Assembly (NCBI RefSeq): GCF_003002055.1
Contig: NZ_PVZF01000004.1
Coordinates: 62,001 to 126,000, forward strand
Length of the DNA stretch: 64,000 nt
Source of the DNA: Kineococcus rhizosphaerae
GTDB taxonomy: Bacteria; Actinomycetota; Actinomycetes; Actinomycetales; Kineococcaceae
Direction of reading: 5' to 3'
The notes below the pieces were generated by a model. That model searched no databases. It saw only the letters and a list, made by a program, of their open reading frames with translations, and was not told where the DNA came from. The translations under genes and the position numbers were made by a program. Below, piece by piece: positions 47,947 to 56,878 of the stretch. Numbering within the stretch: position 1 is the stretch's first letter; the number at the start of each line of letters is the position of its first letter.

Positions 47947-48350
47947 CGGAGCCTGACGACCGCTCGGGCCCGGGTCAGGACCTTCGCGCCGGCGCTGGTG
48001 ACGACCAGGTCGACCTCGGCGGTGCCCGCCTCGGCGTCGACCGCGACGACCGTGCCCGCGACCTCGACGACGGCCGGCTCGTCGGCGCTCACCACGACGG
48101 GGGCGGTGAACTTCGTGCCGTAGGACAGGACGCGGCTCGGGTCCCCCGCCCAGTCGGCGACGACGGTCCCGGCCAGGCCCATGGTCAGCATGCCGTGGGC
48201 GATGACGTCGGGCAGGCCGACGGCCCGGGCGGTCGCCTCGTCGAGGTGGATCGGGTTGCGGTCCCCCGAGGCCTCGGCGTAGGTGGCGAGGTCGGCCCGG
48301 GAGAGCTCGTAGCGCGCGACGGGCAGTTCGGTGCCGACCTCGACGGTCAC
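47943..48350 (-). CDS. MaoC-like hydratase, HadB type
   Basis: 135 residues of the MaoC hot-dog fold. The hydratase motif ASGDRNPIHLDEATARAVGL then HGMLTMGL contains the catalytic Asp and His. In mycobacteria the neighbouring HadA and HadB form a (3R)-hydroxyacyl-ACP dehydratase for mycolate elongation; here no mycolate genes are in view, so only general fatty-acyl chemistry can be proposed. Overlaps MFS and hadA genes by four bases each. Confidence 0.88.
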   Translation of the reverse strand: MTVEVGTELPVARYELSRADLATYAEASGDRNPIHLDEATARAVGLPDVIAHGMLTMGLAGTVVADWAGDPSRVLSYGTKFTAPVVVSADEPAVVEVAGTVVAVDAEAGTAEVDLVVTSAGAKVLTRARAVVRLR

Positions 48351-48808
48351 GGTTCCTCCGGGGCGCGCACGACGAGCATCGACGTGACGGTCGTCACGGG
48401 GGTGCCGTCGGCGAGGGTGAGCTCGGTGCGGGTGGTCACCATGGCGTTGCCGCGCACGACGCGGACGCGGTCCACGTGGACCTCGGCGGCGAGCTCGTCC
48501 CCGGCGACGATCGGGCGGTGGTGGGTGAACTGCTCCTCGCCGTGGACGACGCGGGAGAAGTCGATGCCGGCGGCCGGGTCGGAGATGAACTGGGCCTCGG
48601 CGGCCTGGGCGAGCGTCACCGCGAACGTGGGCGGCGCCACGACGTCGGCGAAGCCGAGCTCGTTGGCCGCGGCGGTGTCGTGGTGGCTGGGGTGGGCCGC
48701 CCGCACGGCCCGGGCGAAGGCCCGGACCGCGTCGGCGGTCACCGTGGTCGTGCCGTTCGGGGGGTACACGCGCCCCGCGAAGGACTCGTCGACGCTGACG
48801 GTCGTCAC
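48347..48808 (-). CDS. MaoC-like N-terminal dehydratase, HadA type
   Basis: 153 residues from GTG 48808 (VTTVSVDESFAGRVYPPNG). FAS1_DH region-like hot-dog domain with VVAPPTFAV and VHGEEQFTHHRPIVAGDELA. It lacks the catalytic hydratase loop of its partner HadB, as expected for the structural HadA/C-type subunit. Located between rpmG and hadB as in mycobacteria. Confidence 0.85.
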   Translation of the reverse strand: MTTVSVDESFAGRVYPPNGTTTVTADAVRAFARAVRAAHPSHHDTAAANELGFADVVAPPTFAVTLAQAAEAQFISDPAAGIDFSRVVHGEEQFTHHRPIVAGDELAAEVHVDRVRVVRGNAMVTTRTELTLADGTPVTTVTSMLVVRAPEEP

Positions 48809-48840
48809 AGTGGCGTGCGCTCCCCGGGTCGGTGCGAGGG

Positions 48841-49008
48841 TCAGCGGGTCTCGCGGTGCGTGGTCTTCTTGCCGCAGCGCGGGCAGAACTTCGCCAGGTC
48901 GAGACGGTCGGGGTCGTTCCGACGGTTCTTCTTGGTGATGTAGTTCCGCTCCTTGCACTCGGTGCAAGCCATGGTGATCTTCGGGCGGACGTCGGTGCTC
49001 TTGGCCAC
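48841..49008 (-). CDS. rpmG: 50S ribosomal protein L33, zinc-binding form
   Basis: 55 residues from GTG 49008: [20 protein letters not shown], then [19 protein letters not shown] and CPRC are the zinc ligands of the C+ L33. It lies between a tRNA group and hadA. An open frame extends upstream to 49122 but without L33 sequence. Confidence 0.96.
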   Translation of the reverse strand: MAKSTDVRPKITMACTECKERNYITKKNRRNDPDRLDLAKFCPRCGKKTTHRETR

Positions 49009-49158
49009 GGCCGGGTGCCTCTTCCTCAGTGTCGTGAAACGCGGGCGGTCGAGTGCGCCGCCGATCCGCGTACCAGGGTACGCGACCAGCGCGCCGCGCC
49101 CGAACGTGCGACGAGCGGCCACCCGTGGGGGCGACCGCTCGGGGCGTGTCGTGCGCTG

Positions 49159-49232
49159 TAGCGAGGGCCGGACTCGAACCGGCGACCTAACGATTATGAG
49201 CCGTTCGCTCTAACCAACTGAGCTACCCCGCC
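49159..49232 (-). tRNA. tRNA-Met (CAT)
   Basis: 74 bases; acceptor GGCGGGG with CCTCGCT (two G-T pairs), anticodon CAT in GGCTCATAATC, T-arm GCCGGTTCGAGTCCGGC. A CAT anticodon can also be tRNA-Ile2 if modified, but the position next to rpmG fits elongator Met. Confidence 0.9.
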
Positions 49233-49260
49233 GTGCGTCCGGCGGAGACCGCCGGCTGCG

Positions 49261-49332
<72 letters not shown>

Positions 49333-49382
49333 ATTACGTCTTGCAGTGCCGCGTGCGCGGCCTGTGACGACCTTACACGCCA

Positions 49383-49413
49383 CGACCCGGTGCTCGGGAC
49401 GAGCACCGGGTCG
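49383..49413 (-). terminator. Terminator after tRNA-Tyr
   Basis: A perfect 13 bp stem (49383-49395 with 49401-49413) and a 5-base loop, 13 bases downstream of tRNA-Tyr, separating it from the tRNA-Thr-Met unit. Confidence 0.8.
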
Positions 49414-49425
49414 CGACTCGCGACG

Positions 49426-49507
49426 TGGCGGGTGATGGATTCGAACCAACGTAGGCTACGCCGGCGGATTTACAATCCGCTCCCTTTGGCCGCTCGGGCA
49501 ACCCGCC
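49426..49507 (-). tRNA. tRNA-Tyr (GTA)
   Basis: 82 bases with a long variable arm; acceptor GGCGGGT with ACCCGCC, anticodon GTA in GGATTGTAAATCC, T-loop GGTTCGAATCC. Confidence 0.95.
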
Positions 49508-49536
49508 AGTGCCACCAGCGAGCTGGTGACGGTGAG

Positions 49537-49564
49537 ACCATAGCAAGACCGAGGCGGTGCCCAA
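49537..49564 (-). promoter_or_regulatory. Promoter of tRNA-Tyr
   Basis: TTGGGC (49559-49564) and TATGGT (49537-49542) on the minus strand with a 16-base spacer, about 30 bases before the tRNA. Confidence 0.6.
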
Positions 49565-49613
49565 AACCGGACTCGGGACCGACACCCCACCCCCGTCCCC
49601 AGGAGGACCCCGC

Positions 49614-50105
49614 GTGCCCAGCGACTCGTCGTTCGACGTCGTCAGCAAGGTCGACCGCCAGGAGGTCGACAACGCCCTCAACCAGGCCGCCAAGGAGATC
49701 GCCCAGCGCTACGACTTCAAGGGCGTGGGCGCCGACGTCCGCTGGAGCGGCGAGCAGATCCTCATGGTCGCCAACTCCGAGGACCGCGTGAACGCCGTCC
49801 TCGACGTCCTGCAGACCAAGCTGATCAAGCGCGGCGTCTCCCTCAAGGTCCTCGACCTGTCCGACCCGGTGCAGTCGGGCAAGGAGGTCAGGATCACCGC
49901 CGACCTCAAGGAGGGCCTGGCCCAGGACGTCGCGAAGAAGATCGGCAAGATCATCCGCGACGAGGGCCCCAAGGGCGTCAAGACGCAGATCACCGGCGAC
50001 GAGATGCGCGTGACGTCCAAGAGCCGCGACGAGCTGCAGGAGGTCATCGCCCTGCTCAAGGGCGCCGACCTCGACGTGGCGCTGCAGTTCGTGAACTACC
50101 GCTGA
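49614..50105 (+). CDS. YajQ family nucleotide-binding protein
   Basis: 163 residues from GTG 49614, with AGGAGG seven bases before it. [28 protein letters not shown] and [20 protein letters not shown] are YajQ signatures. The family binds nucleotides (cyclic di-GMP in some Gram-negatives) but its role in actinobacteria is unclear. The stop overlaps the next gene as TGATG. Confidence 0.93.
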   Translation: MPSDSSFDVVSKVDRQEVDNALNQAAKEIAQRYDFKGVGADVRWSGEQILMVANSEDRVNAVLDVLQTKLIKRGVSLKVLDLSDPVQSGKEVRITADLKEGLAQDVAKKIGKIIRDEGPKGVKTQITGDEMRVTSKSRDELQEVIALLKGADLDVALQFVNYR

Positions 50106-51046
50106 TGCGGCGACGGGACCTGCTCGGGCTCACCCTGGCCGGCGGGCTGCTGGCCGGGTGCGGGGACGGGGACGGGGAGGCCACCCCCTCCGCCACGGAC
50201 ACCCCGACCGGAGCCGCGAGCGGGTCCCCGTCCGGGCCACCGGACCCCGCCACGGACGACTCGTTCGTCCCCGAGGGCCTGTCCCGCGACCAGCTGACGG
50301 TCTTCCGCTACGGCGAGCACTACCGGCAGGTCTCGGACCTGTGGGTGCCGGTGGGCGAGCACGCGGGCTTCCTCGTCGTCGCCGTGCACGGCGGCGGCTG
50401 GGACGACACCAACGACCGCCGGGACCTGAACGTCCTCGTGGCCGACCTCGTGGGCCGCGGCTACCCGACGCTGAACGTCGACTACCGGGGCTTCGGGGAG
50501 AACGGCGGGTGGCCGGGGACGTTCACCGACACCGGTCAGGCCGTCGACCTCGCCGCCGACGCCGCGGCGAAGGCCTCCGTGCCCGCCGACCGGATCGCCT
50601 TCGTCGGGCACTCCGCCGGCGGTCACCTCGCGATGTGGGCCGCGGCCCGGCACACCCTGGCCGCCGACCAGCCCGCCGCGAACCCCCGGGTCACCCCGGC
50701 GCTGGCGGCCTCGCTGGCGGGGGTCCTGCACCCGTCGGTCGACTACGGCGAGAACGACCTCGTGGAGGCGCTGTTCGGCGGCCTGCCCGACCAGCAGCCC
50801 GACCGGTTCGCCTACGGCGACCCGTCGCTGCGCGTGCCGTACGGCATGCCGCTGTTCGCCGGGGCCGGGCTGGCCGACGAGGTCGTCCCGGTCTCCCAGA
50901 CGCAGTTCTTCGCCGACGCGGTGACGCGGGCCGGGGACACGATCGACGTGCAGCTCCTCGACGGGGCGACGCACGACGACGCGAAGGCCCCGGACGGGCC
51001 GGTCGTGCCGCTGTTCCGCGACTGGCTGGAACAGCACTTCGCCTGA
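50105..51046 (+). CDS. Alpha/beta-hydrolase lipoprotein (BD-FAE/esterase type)
   Basis: 313 residues. The N-terminus [19 protein letters not shown] has a twin-arginine-like start and a lipobox LAGC with the lipidated cysteine at 19, so the protein is exported, perhaps by Tat, and anchored. A Pro/Thr/Ser-rich linker follows. The hydrolase domain has oxyanion motif HGGGW at about 95-99, nucleophile Ser170 in GHSAGGH, and a C-terminal GATHDD likely holding the histidine. The substrate is unknown; a small ester or carbamate is plausible. Confidence 0.87.
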   Translation: MRRRDLLGLTLAGGLLAGCGDGDGEATPSATDTPTGAASGSPSGPPDPATDDSFVPEGLSRDQLTVFRYGEHYRQVSDLWVPVGEHAGFLVVAVHGGGWDDTNDRRDLNVLVADLVGRGYPTLNVDYRGFGENGGWPGTFTDTGQAVDLAADAAAKASVPADRIAFVGHSAGGHLAMWAAARHTLAADQPAANPRVTPALAASLAGVLHPSVDYGENDLVEALFGGLPDQQPDRFAYGDPSLRVPYGMPLFAGAGLADEVVPVSQTQFFADAVTRAGDTIDVQLLDGATHDDAKAPDGPVVPLFRDWLEQHFA

Positions 51047-51059
51047 GCGTCGCAGGGCG

Positions 51060-51941
51060 TCAGCGCCGGTAGCCCGCCAGCGCCTCCAGGCGCGCGATGC
51101 GCTCGGCCATGGGCGGGTGGGTGGAGAACAGCTTCGCCACCCCCTGCCCGCGGAACGGGTTCGCGATCATCATGTGGCTGGAGTTCACGAGCTCTCGCTC
51201 GGGCGGCAGCGGCAGCTCACGGGTGCCCAGCTCCAGCTTGCGCAGCGCCGAGGCCAGCGCGAGCGGGTCCCCCGTCAGCTTCGCGCCGTCCTCGTCGGCG
51301 TCGTACTCGCGGGTGCGCGAGATGGCGAGCTGGATGACGGTCGCGGCCAGCGGCGCCATCAGGGAGAGCAGCAGCACCGCCAGCGGGTTCGGCCGGTCCT
51401 CGTCGCGGCCGCCGCCGAGCATCGAGCCGAAGAGCGCCCCGAACTGCGCGATCGAGGTGATGACCCCGGCGAGCGCCCCCGCGACCGAGCTCGTGAGGAT
51501 GTCGCGGTTGTAGACGTGCATGAGCTCGTGGCCGAGGACGCCGCGCAGCTCCCGCTCGTCGAGCATCTGCAGGATGCCCTCGGTGCAGCACACGGCGGCG
51601 TTCTCGGGGTTGCGGCCCGTCGCGAAGGCGTTGGGCGCCATGGTCGGGGAGACGTAGAGCCGGGGCATGGGCTGGCGGGCCGTCGTCGACAGCTCCCGCA
51701 CGATCCGGTACATGCCGGGCTGCTCGGCCTCGGAGACGGGCCGCGCGCGCATCGAGCGCAGGGCGAGGGCCGCGGAGTTCCAGTACCCGTAGGCCGAGGT
51801 GCCGACACCGAGGACGACGAAGACGAGCAGAATCACGGGCGCTCGGAAGGACGAGGCCAGCAGGGCGCCGATGAGGAGCAGGACGGCCCAGATCGCGCCG
51901 AACAGGACGGCGGTCTTCAGGCCGTTGTGGTGCCGGTGCAT
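51060..51941 (-). CDS. htpX: Zinc metalloprotease HtpX
   Basis: Membrane-bound M48 protease for membrane-protein quality control. 293 residues: two N-terminal helices (residues about 10-30 and 33-50), zinc motif HELMH at about 138-142 within [14 protein letters not shown], a second hydrophobic pair, and the glutamate ligand region [12 protein letters not shown]. The C-terminal [15 protein letters not shown] is typical. Convergent with the hydrolase lipoprotein. Confidence 0.95.
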   Translation of the reverse strand: MHRHHNGLKTAVLFGAIWAVLLLIGALLASSFRAPVILLVFVVLGVGTSAYGYWNSAALALRSMRARPVSEAEQPGMYRIVRELSTTARQPMPRLYVSPTMAPNAFATGRNPENAAVCCTEGILQMLDERELRGVLGHELMHVYNRDILTSSVAGALAGVITSIAQFGALFGSMLGGGRDEDRPNPLAVLLLSLMAPLAATVIQLAISRTREYDADEDGAKLTGDPLALASALRKLELGTRELPLPPERELVNSSHMMIANPFRGQGVAKLFSTHPPMAERIARLEALAGYRR

Positions 51942-52005
51942 CCAGTCCCTTCCCCCGTGCGAGGTTCCCCAGGGCTGAACGCCCCGGGCCCCCCGCGCGT
52001 TCCGG

Positions 52006-52653
52006 TCAGCGGTGCCGGCCCGTGACGGCCGTCACGACACCCAGCGCGATCATCGAGGCGCCGCCGACGCGGGTGACGGTCCGCAGCCGGGCGGGCCGGC
52101 CGAGGAAGGCCGAGCGGACCCGGGCGGCCAGCAGTCCCCAGCCGCTGTCGCAGACGAGGCCGATGAGGACGGGGACGAGGCTGAGCAGGGCCATCTGCAC
52201 GGGGACCGGACCCGCCGCGGGGTCGACGAACTGGGGCAGGACCGCCGCGAAGAGCACGAAGACCTTGGGGTTGCTGACGCCGACGAGGACCCCGGCGCGG
52301 ACCGCCCGGCCCGCCGACCGCTCCGGCCCACCGGCGGGTCCGGGGGCCGTCCCGGGGGTGTGGCCGGCCCCGCGCAGGGCCTGCACCCCGAGCAGGACGA
52401 GGTAGGCGGCCCCGGCCAGCTTGACGACCTCGAGCGCGACGTCCCAGCGCTGCAGCACCGGCCCGAGCCCGACGGCGATCACGAGGGCGGCGCCGAGGCT
52501 GCCGAGGGAGTTGCCGAGCACGCTGGCCAGCGCCGCCGCGCGGCCGTGGGCCAGGGCGCGCCCGACGACGAACAGCACGCTGGGACCGGGCACGAGGATG
52601 ATCACGGCGCTGGTGGCGGCCAGCGCGAGGACCTGCTCGAGCGTCAGCGGCAC
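52006..52653 (-). CDS. LysE/RhtB family exporter
   Basis: 215 residues from GTG 52653 ([20 protein letters not shown]). The signature [18 protein letters not shown] and [15 protein letters not shown] together with about six hydrophobic segments identify a LysE-type amino acid or small-metabolite exporter. Substrate not determinable. The minus frame remains open for 2.7 kb upstream, which is only a high-GC artefact. Confidence 0.9.
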   Translation of the reverse strand: MPLTLEQVLALAATSAVIILVPGPSVLFVVGRALAHGRAAALASVLGNSLGSLGAALVIAVGLGPVLQRWDVALEVVKLAGAAYLVLLGVQALRGAGHTPGTAPGPAGGPERSAGRAVRAGVLVGVSNPKVFVLFAAVLPQFVDPAAGPVPVQMALLSLVPVLIGLVCDSGWGLLAARVRSAFLGRPARLRTVTRVGGASMIALGVVTAVTGRHR

Positions 52654-52746
52654 CCCGTCAGCGTAGGCGTCCGACGGTTGCGTGATGCATGTGGACTGTG
52701 AGTGACTTCGCTGAGACGCCAGGACGGGTGGACACGGGAGGTGCGG

Positions 52747-53982
52747 GTGACGACGGGCACCGACCGGCGGGCCGGGACCCTGCTCGCGCTGGCCACCGCC
52801 CTCGCCGCGACCGACAGCGTGGAGGACGTGGCGCTCGCCGTGCGGGACGTCGCGCGCGCGGACCTCGACGCCTGCTACGCGGCCGTGTCCATGATCGAGG
52901 GGCCCTGGCTGACGACCCCCGCGCTGGGCCAGCTCGACGACGACACCGAGCAGCGCTGGCTGCGGTTGCCCCTGGACCTCGACTCCCCCGCCCACCGCGT
53001 GGCCCGCTCCGGCCGGCCCCTGGTCTTCGCCACCCGCGACGAGCTCCTGGGGGCCTTCCCCGGCATCGCCGACCCGCTGCGCCGCACCGGCTTGCGCGCC
53101 GGCTACGTGCTGCCGCTGCTGATCTCGGGCGGGTTCCGGATCGGGGCGCTGAGCATCGCGTGGGACGAGGACCGGCCCCTCGTCGAGGAGGACCGGCAGC
53201 TGGTGACGGCCTTCGCCGGCGCGACGGCGCAGGCGGCCCGGCGGGCCCAGCTGTACCGCGAGCGCCGCGACGTCGCGCACACCCTGCAGGCCGCGATGCT
53301 GCCCGAGCTGCCGACGCTGCCGGGCCTGGAGCTGGCGAGCCGGTACCTGCCGTGGTCCCCGACCGACGAGCAGGTCGGCGGCGACTGGTACGACGTCATC
53401 CCGGTGCCCGACGGCGGGGTCCTGCTGCTCATCGGGGACGTGGCGGGACACGACATCGAGGCGGCGGCCCGGATGGGCCGGGTGCGCTCGATGTTCCGGG
53501 CCCTGGCCGTCGACCACCCCGAGGAGGACCCCGCCGCGCTGGTGAGCCGGCTCGACCACGTCCTCGACGTCCTGCACGACCAGACGCTGGCGACGATGGC
53601 CGTGGTGCGGCTCGACCCGCCGGGGACGCCGCGGACGGTGCGGTGGACGACGGCCGGGCACCCCCCGCCGCTGCTCGTGGACCCCCGCGGGCGCAGCTCG
53701 GCGCTGCTGCGCGAACCGGACCTGCCGCTGGGGGTGGCCCCGGACCGCCCCCGGCACGACCACGAGCTGCCGTGGCCGGCGGGCGGTTCCCTCGTCCTGT
53801 ACACCGACGGGCTCGTCGAGCGGCGCGGGCGGGACGTGGGTGAGGGGATCCGGGACCTGCGCAGCAGGCTCGAGCGGACGCACACCGAACCCCTGGAGGC
53901 GCTGCTCACCGAGCTGGTCGCCGAGCACGCCGCCACCAGCGAGGACGACTGCGCGGTCCTGGCCGTGCGCGACCTGCCCTGA
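52747..53982 (+). CDS. GAF domain plus SpoIIE-type PP2C serine phosphatase
   Basis: 411 residues from GTG 52747, chosen because GGGAGG lies five bases upstream (an earlier GTG at 52702 is possible). The first ~170 residues look like a GAF sensor. The phosphatase domain starts with LQAAMLPELPTLPGLELASR and YLPWSPTDEQVGGDWYDVI; metal aspartates are in GGDWYD, IGDVAGHD, YTDGLVE and EDDCAVL. Such proteins usually dephosphorylate anti-sigma-factor antagonists, though no partner gene is adjacent. Confidence 0.9.
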   Translation: MTTGTDRRAGTLLALATALAATDSVEDVALAVRDVARADLDACYAAVSMIEGPWLTTPALGQLDDDTEQRWLRLPLDLDSPAHRVARSGRPLVFATRDELLGAFPGIADPLRRTGLRAGYVLPLLISGGFRIGALSIAWDEDRPLVEEDRQLVTAFAGATAQAARRAQLYRERRDVAHTLQAAMLPELPTLPGLELASRYLPWSPTDEQVGGDWYDVIPVPDGGVLLLIGDVAGHDIEAAARMGRVRSMFRALAVDHPEEDPAALVSRLDHVLDVLHDQTLATMAVVRLDPPGTPRTVRWTTAGHPPPLLVDPRGRSSALLREPDLPLGVAPDRPRHDHELPWPAGGSLVLYTDGLVERRGRDVGEGIRDLRSRLERTHTEPLEALLTELVAEHAATSEDDCAVLAVRDLP

Positions 53983-53999
53983 CCCCCCGGCCCGCGGGG

Positions 54000-55358
54000 T
54001 CAGGGACGCCGGTGGGAGGCGCCGACGTGGTCGGCCGGCAGCCGCGGGCCGGCCCCGAGCCGTTCGCGCAGGGTCGTGCCCGGCGCGACCCGCGGGGCGA
54101 TCCGGCCCCGGCGCTCCAGCTCGGGCACGAGGTGGTCGACGACGTCGGCGAAGGTGCCCGGCAGCGTGGCGTACATGAGGTTGAACCCGTCGACGTCGGC
54201 CTGCTCGGCGAACTCCTCGAGCTGGTCGGCCACGGTCTGCGGGGACCCGGCCAGCACCGGCCCGCGCCCGCCGACGGTGACGAACCGCGCGAGGTCGTCG
54301 ATCGTCCACTCGCGGTCGGGGTCGTCGGTGAAGCTGCGCAGCGCGGAGCGGTTGGCGTCGGTGGTGACGTGCTGCAGCGTCTCGCCGGGGTCCAGACCGG
54401 CGAGGTCGACCCCGGTCCAGCCGCCGAACAGCGCGAGGGCCCCCTCGCGGCTGGCGTGCTCGCGGTAGTCGGCCAGCAGGGCCCGCGCCTCGGCGTCGGT
54501 GCTGCGCACGACGGCGGTCAGGCCGGCGTACACGGCGACCGAGCGGGGGTCGCGACCGGCTTCGGAGATCTTGCGGCGCAACGAGTCCACCGACCGGCGG
54601 GCGATCGCGGCGGTGGGCGCGATGACGAAGACGCACTCGGCGTGCCGGGCGGCGAACTCCTGCCCGCGCGGGGAGGACCCCGCCTGGAAGATCACGGGCG
54701 TGCGCTGCGGGGACGGTTCGCACAGGAACGCGCCGGGCACGTCGAAGTAGCGGCCGTGGTGGTCGATGTCGTGGACCTTGGCGGGGTCGGCGTAGACGCC
54801 GCGCGCGGTGTCGCGCACGACGGCGTCGTCCTCCCAGGACCCCTCCCACAGCTTGTAGCAGACCTCGAGGTACTCCTCGGCGACGTCGTACCGCTCGTCG
54901 TGGGCGACCTGCGCGGAGAAACCCAGGTTCCTGGCGGCGGAGTCGAGGTAGCCGGTCACGACGTTCCACGCGACGCGGCCGTCGGTGAGGTGGTCCAGCG
55001 TCGTCAGCCGCCGGGCCAGCGAGTACGGCTGCTCGTAGGTCGTCGTGACGGTCAGCCCGAAGCCGAGGGTCCGCGTGACGGCCGCCATGGCCGAGACCGC
55101 GGCCAGCGGGTCGTTGACGGGCACCTGCACGGCGCCGCGCACGGCCGCGTCGCGCGAGCCGGCGTAGACGTCGTAGGTGCCGAGGACGTCGGCGAGGAAC
55201 AGCGCGTCGAACCCGCCGCGCTCGAGGAGCTGGGCGAGGTCGGTCCAGTGCCGCAGCGTGCGGTAGTCGGCGCTGCGGTCCTCCGGGCGCGACCACAGGC
55301 CGGCGGCCTGGTGCCCGACGCAGGCCATCGTGAAGGCGTTCAGCCGCAACGGGTTCAC
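54000..55358 (-). CDS. Flavin-dependent monooxygenase, NtaA/SnaA/DszA/DmoA family
   Basis: 452 residues from GTG 55358 (VNPLRLNAFTMACVGHQAAG). The luciferase-like fold has family marks DALFLADVLGTYD, VTTTYEQPYSLARRLTTLDH, GRVAWNVVTGYLDSAARN and VIFQAGSSPRGQEFAARHAE. Members are FMNH2-dependent two-component enzymes acting on organosulfur compounds, nitrilotriacetate and similar substrates; the reductase is usually separate and none is adjacent. The start overlaps the MFS transporter stop as GTGA. The S-box upstream of the pair points to a sulfur substrate. Confidence 0.9.
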   Translation of the reverse strand: MNPLRLNAFTMACVGHQAAGLWSRPEDRSADYRTLRHWTDLAQLLERGGFDALFLADVLGTYDVYAGSRDAAVRGAVQVPVNDPLAAVSAMAAVTRTLGFGLTVTTTYEQPYSLARRLTTLDHLTDGRVAWNVVTGYLDSAARNLGFSAQVAHDERYDVAEEYLEVCYKLWEGSWEDDAVVRDTARGVYADPAKVHDIDHHGRYFDVPGAFLCEPSPQRTPVIFQAGSSPRGQEFAARHAECVFVIAPTAAIARRSVDSLRRKISEAGRDPRSVAVYAGLTAVVRSTDAEARALLADYREHASREGALALFGGWTGVDLAGLDPGETLQHVTTDANRSALRSFTDDPDREWTIDDLARFVTVGGRGPVLAGSPQTVADQLEEFAEQADVDGFNLMYATLPGTFADVVDHLVPELERRGRIAPRVAPGTTLRERLGAGPRLPADHVGASHRRP

Positions 55359-56686
55359 CGGGCACCCGCGTCCAGGGGCGCGTGCGCGGTCTCGCGGGTG
55401 AGCGCGGCCGAGACGGTCGTCAGGACCGCCAGGAGCGAGAGGTAGCCCGCGACCAGCCACGGGCGTCCGCCCCCGGCCGCCAGCAGCGAGGCGGCGATGA
55501 GGGGCGTCAGGCCACCGCCGAGGACGGCCCCGATCGAGTACCCCAGCGACGCCCCGCTGTAGCGGGTGCGGTCGTCGAACTGCTCGGCGAAGAACGCGCC
55601 CTGCGCGCCGTACTGGCTGTCGTGGCCGAGGTTGATCGCGATGACGACCGCGCCGACGATCAGGACCGTCGACCCCGTGTCGAGCAGCAGGAAGGCGGGG
55701 ACGGTGAACACCGCGGTGAGCACCGCCCCGAACAGGTAGACGGGCCGGCGGCCGATCCGGTCGGACAGCAGCCCCCACAGCGGGGTCGCGGCCAGGCTCA
55801 GCACCGAGGCCACGAGGACGGCGAGCAGGCCGACGTCGGCGCCGTCGGAGCGGACGTGGTTCGTCAGGTAGCTGAGGGCGAAGACGGTGTAGAGGACGTA
55901 CGCGCCGTTCTGCCCCAGCCGCATGCCGGTGGTCAGGAGCACACCGCGCCGGTTGCGCCGCAGCACCTCCGCGACGGGCCGGTGGGCCGTGGCGTCGGCC
56001 TCGCGCAACGCCGTGAAGGCCGGGGAGTCGGTGACCTTCAGGCGGATCAGCAGGCCGACGACGACGAGGACGGCGCTGGCCAGGAAGGGGACGCGCCAGC
56101 CCCAGGCCAGGAAGGCGTCGTCGCTGGTCAGGGCGCGGGCCAGCCAGAACCCGCCGCTGGCCAGCACCATCCCGGCGGCCGAGCCCATCTGCGGGATCGC
56201 CCCGAACAGCCCGCGGCGCCCGGGCGGGGCGTGCTCGACGGACAGCAGGACGGCCCCGCCCCACTCCCCGCCGGCGGAGAAGCCCTGCAGGAGCCGGCAC
56301 AGGACGAGCAGGACGGGCGCCCAGACCCCGACCTGGGCGTGGGTGGGCAGCACGCCGATCGCGGCCGTCGAGACGCCCATGGTCAGCAGCGAGGCGACGA
56401 GGACGACCTTGCGGCCCAGGCGGTCGCCGAGGTGGCCGGCGACGGCGCCGCCGAGCGGGCGGGCCACGAACCCGACGGCGTAGGTGGCGAAGGCGGCGAT
56501 GACGCCGACCGCGCCGCCGACGGTCGGGAAGAACAGCGGCCCGAGGACGAGGGCGGCCGCGGTGCCGTAGAGGTAGTAGTCGTACCACTCGATCGTGGTG
56601 CCGACGAAGCTGCCGAGGGCGGCTCGGCGGCGCGCCAGGCGGGCGCCGGGGCGCACGAGGACGTCGGAGGACTGCGTGGTGCTCAC
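55355..56686 (-). CDS. MFS transporter, metabolite:H+ symporter (MHS) family
   Basis: 443 residues from GTG 56686, with GGGAG before it. The MHS signature GSFVGTTIEWYDYYLYGTAA is at the N-terminus, DRLGRKVVLVASLLTMG in the second loop, and GFSAGGEWGGAVLLSVEHAP in the middle. Twelve hydrophobic segments. Likely imports a small organic acid or organosulfur compound. Its ribosome site overlaps the 3' strand of the preceding riboswitch, so translation should fall when SAM is plentiful. Confidence 0.9.
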   Translation of the reverse strand: MSTTQSSDVLVRPGARLARRRAALGSFVGTTIEWYDYYLYGTAAALVLGPLFFPTVGGAVGVIAAFATYAVGFVARPLGGAVAGHLGDRLGRKVVLVASLLTMGVSTAAIGVLPTHAQVGVWAPVLLVLCRLLQGFSAGGEWGGAVLLSVEHAPPGRRGLFGAIPQMGSAAGMVLASGGFWLARALTSDDAFLAWGWRVPFLASAVLVVVGLLIRLKVTDSPAFTALREADATAHRPVAEVLRRNRRGVLLTTGMRLGQNGAYVLYTVFALSYLTNHVRSDGADVGLLAVLVASVLSLAATPLWGLLSDRIGRRPVYLFGAVLTAVFTVPAFLLLDTGSTVLIVGAVVIAINLGHDSQYGAQGAFFAEQFDDRTRYSGASLGYSIGAVLGGGLTPLIAASLLAAGGGRPWLVAGYLSLLAVLTTVSAALTRETAHAPLDAGAR

Positions 56687-56690
56687 GGGG

Positions 56691-56777
56691 CTCCCATCGG
56701 TCCCGGCGGTAGCACCTGCCCTCGCGGGTGGTTGCTGCGACGTCGACGAGCCGGGTCTCTCGGTCGCTCTGGATGGC
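56691..56777 (-). ncRNA. SAM-I (S-box) riboswitch
   Basis: The minus-strand RNA contains CCAUCCAGAGCGACCGAGAG, GACCCGGCUCG, GUCGCAGCAACC, AGGUGCUACCGCC and GAUGGGAG in order, matching the S-box core (AGAG...GAGGGA, GCAACC, AGGUGC). P1 is CCAUC with GAUGG (56772-56776 with 56694-56698), P2 is GCGAC/GUCGC, and P3 is a CCC-GGG hairpin. The 3' P1 strand carries the GGGAG ribosome site of the next gene, so regulation is probably at translation. Recognised by eye without a covariance search. Confidence 0.8.
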
Positions 56778-56878
56778 TGCGCCGAACCTACGACGGGATG
56801 ATCGGGTGGGCAAACCGCGTCCCGGGGAGCCCGGGACCACGTGCGGTTCAGAGGTTCGTCACAGGCGGGGGTGGGACG

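Noticed and set aside
49159-49232. Initiator tRNA-fMet or tRNA-Ile2
   Set aside because: The acceptor stem begins with a G-U pair rather than the mismatch of an initiator, and the GGGCCC anticodon-stem feature of initiators is lacking; Ile2 cannot be excluded without modification data.
52006-55365. Very long minus-strand frame running from the LysE gene through the phosphatase gene
   Set aside because: Only its last 215 codons are LysE-like; the remainder is the antisense of the GAF/PP2C gene.
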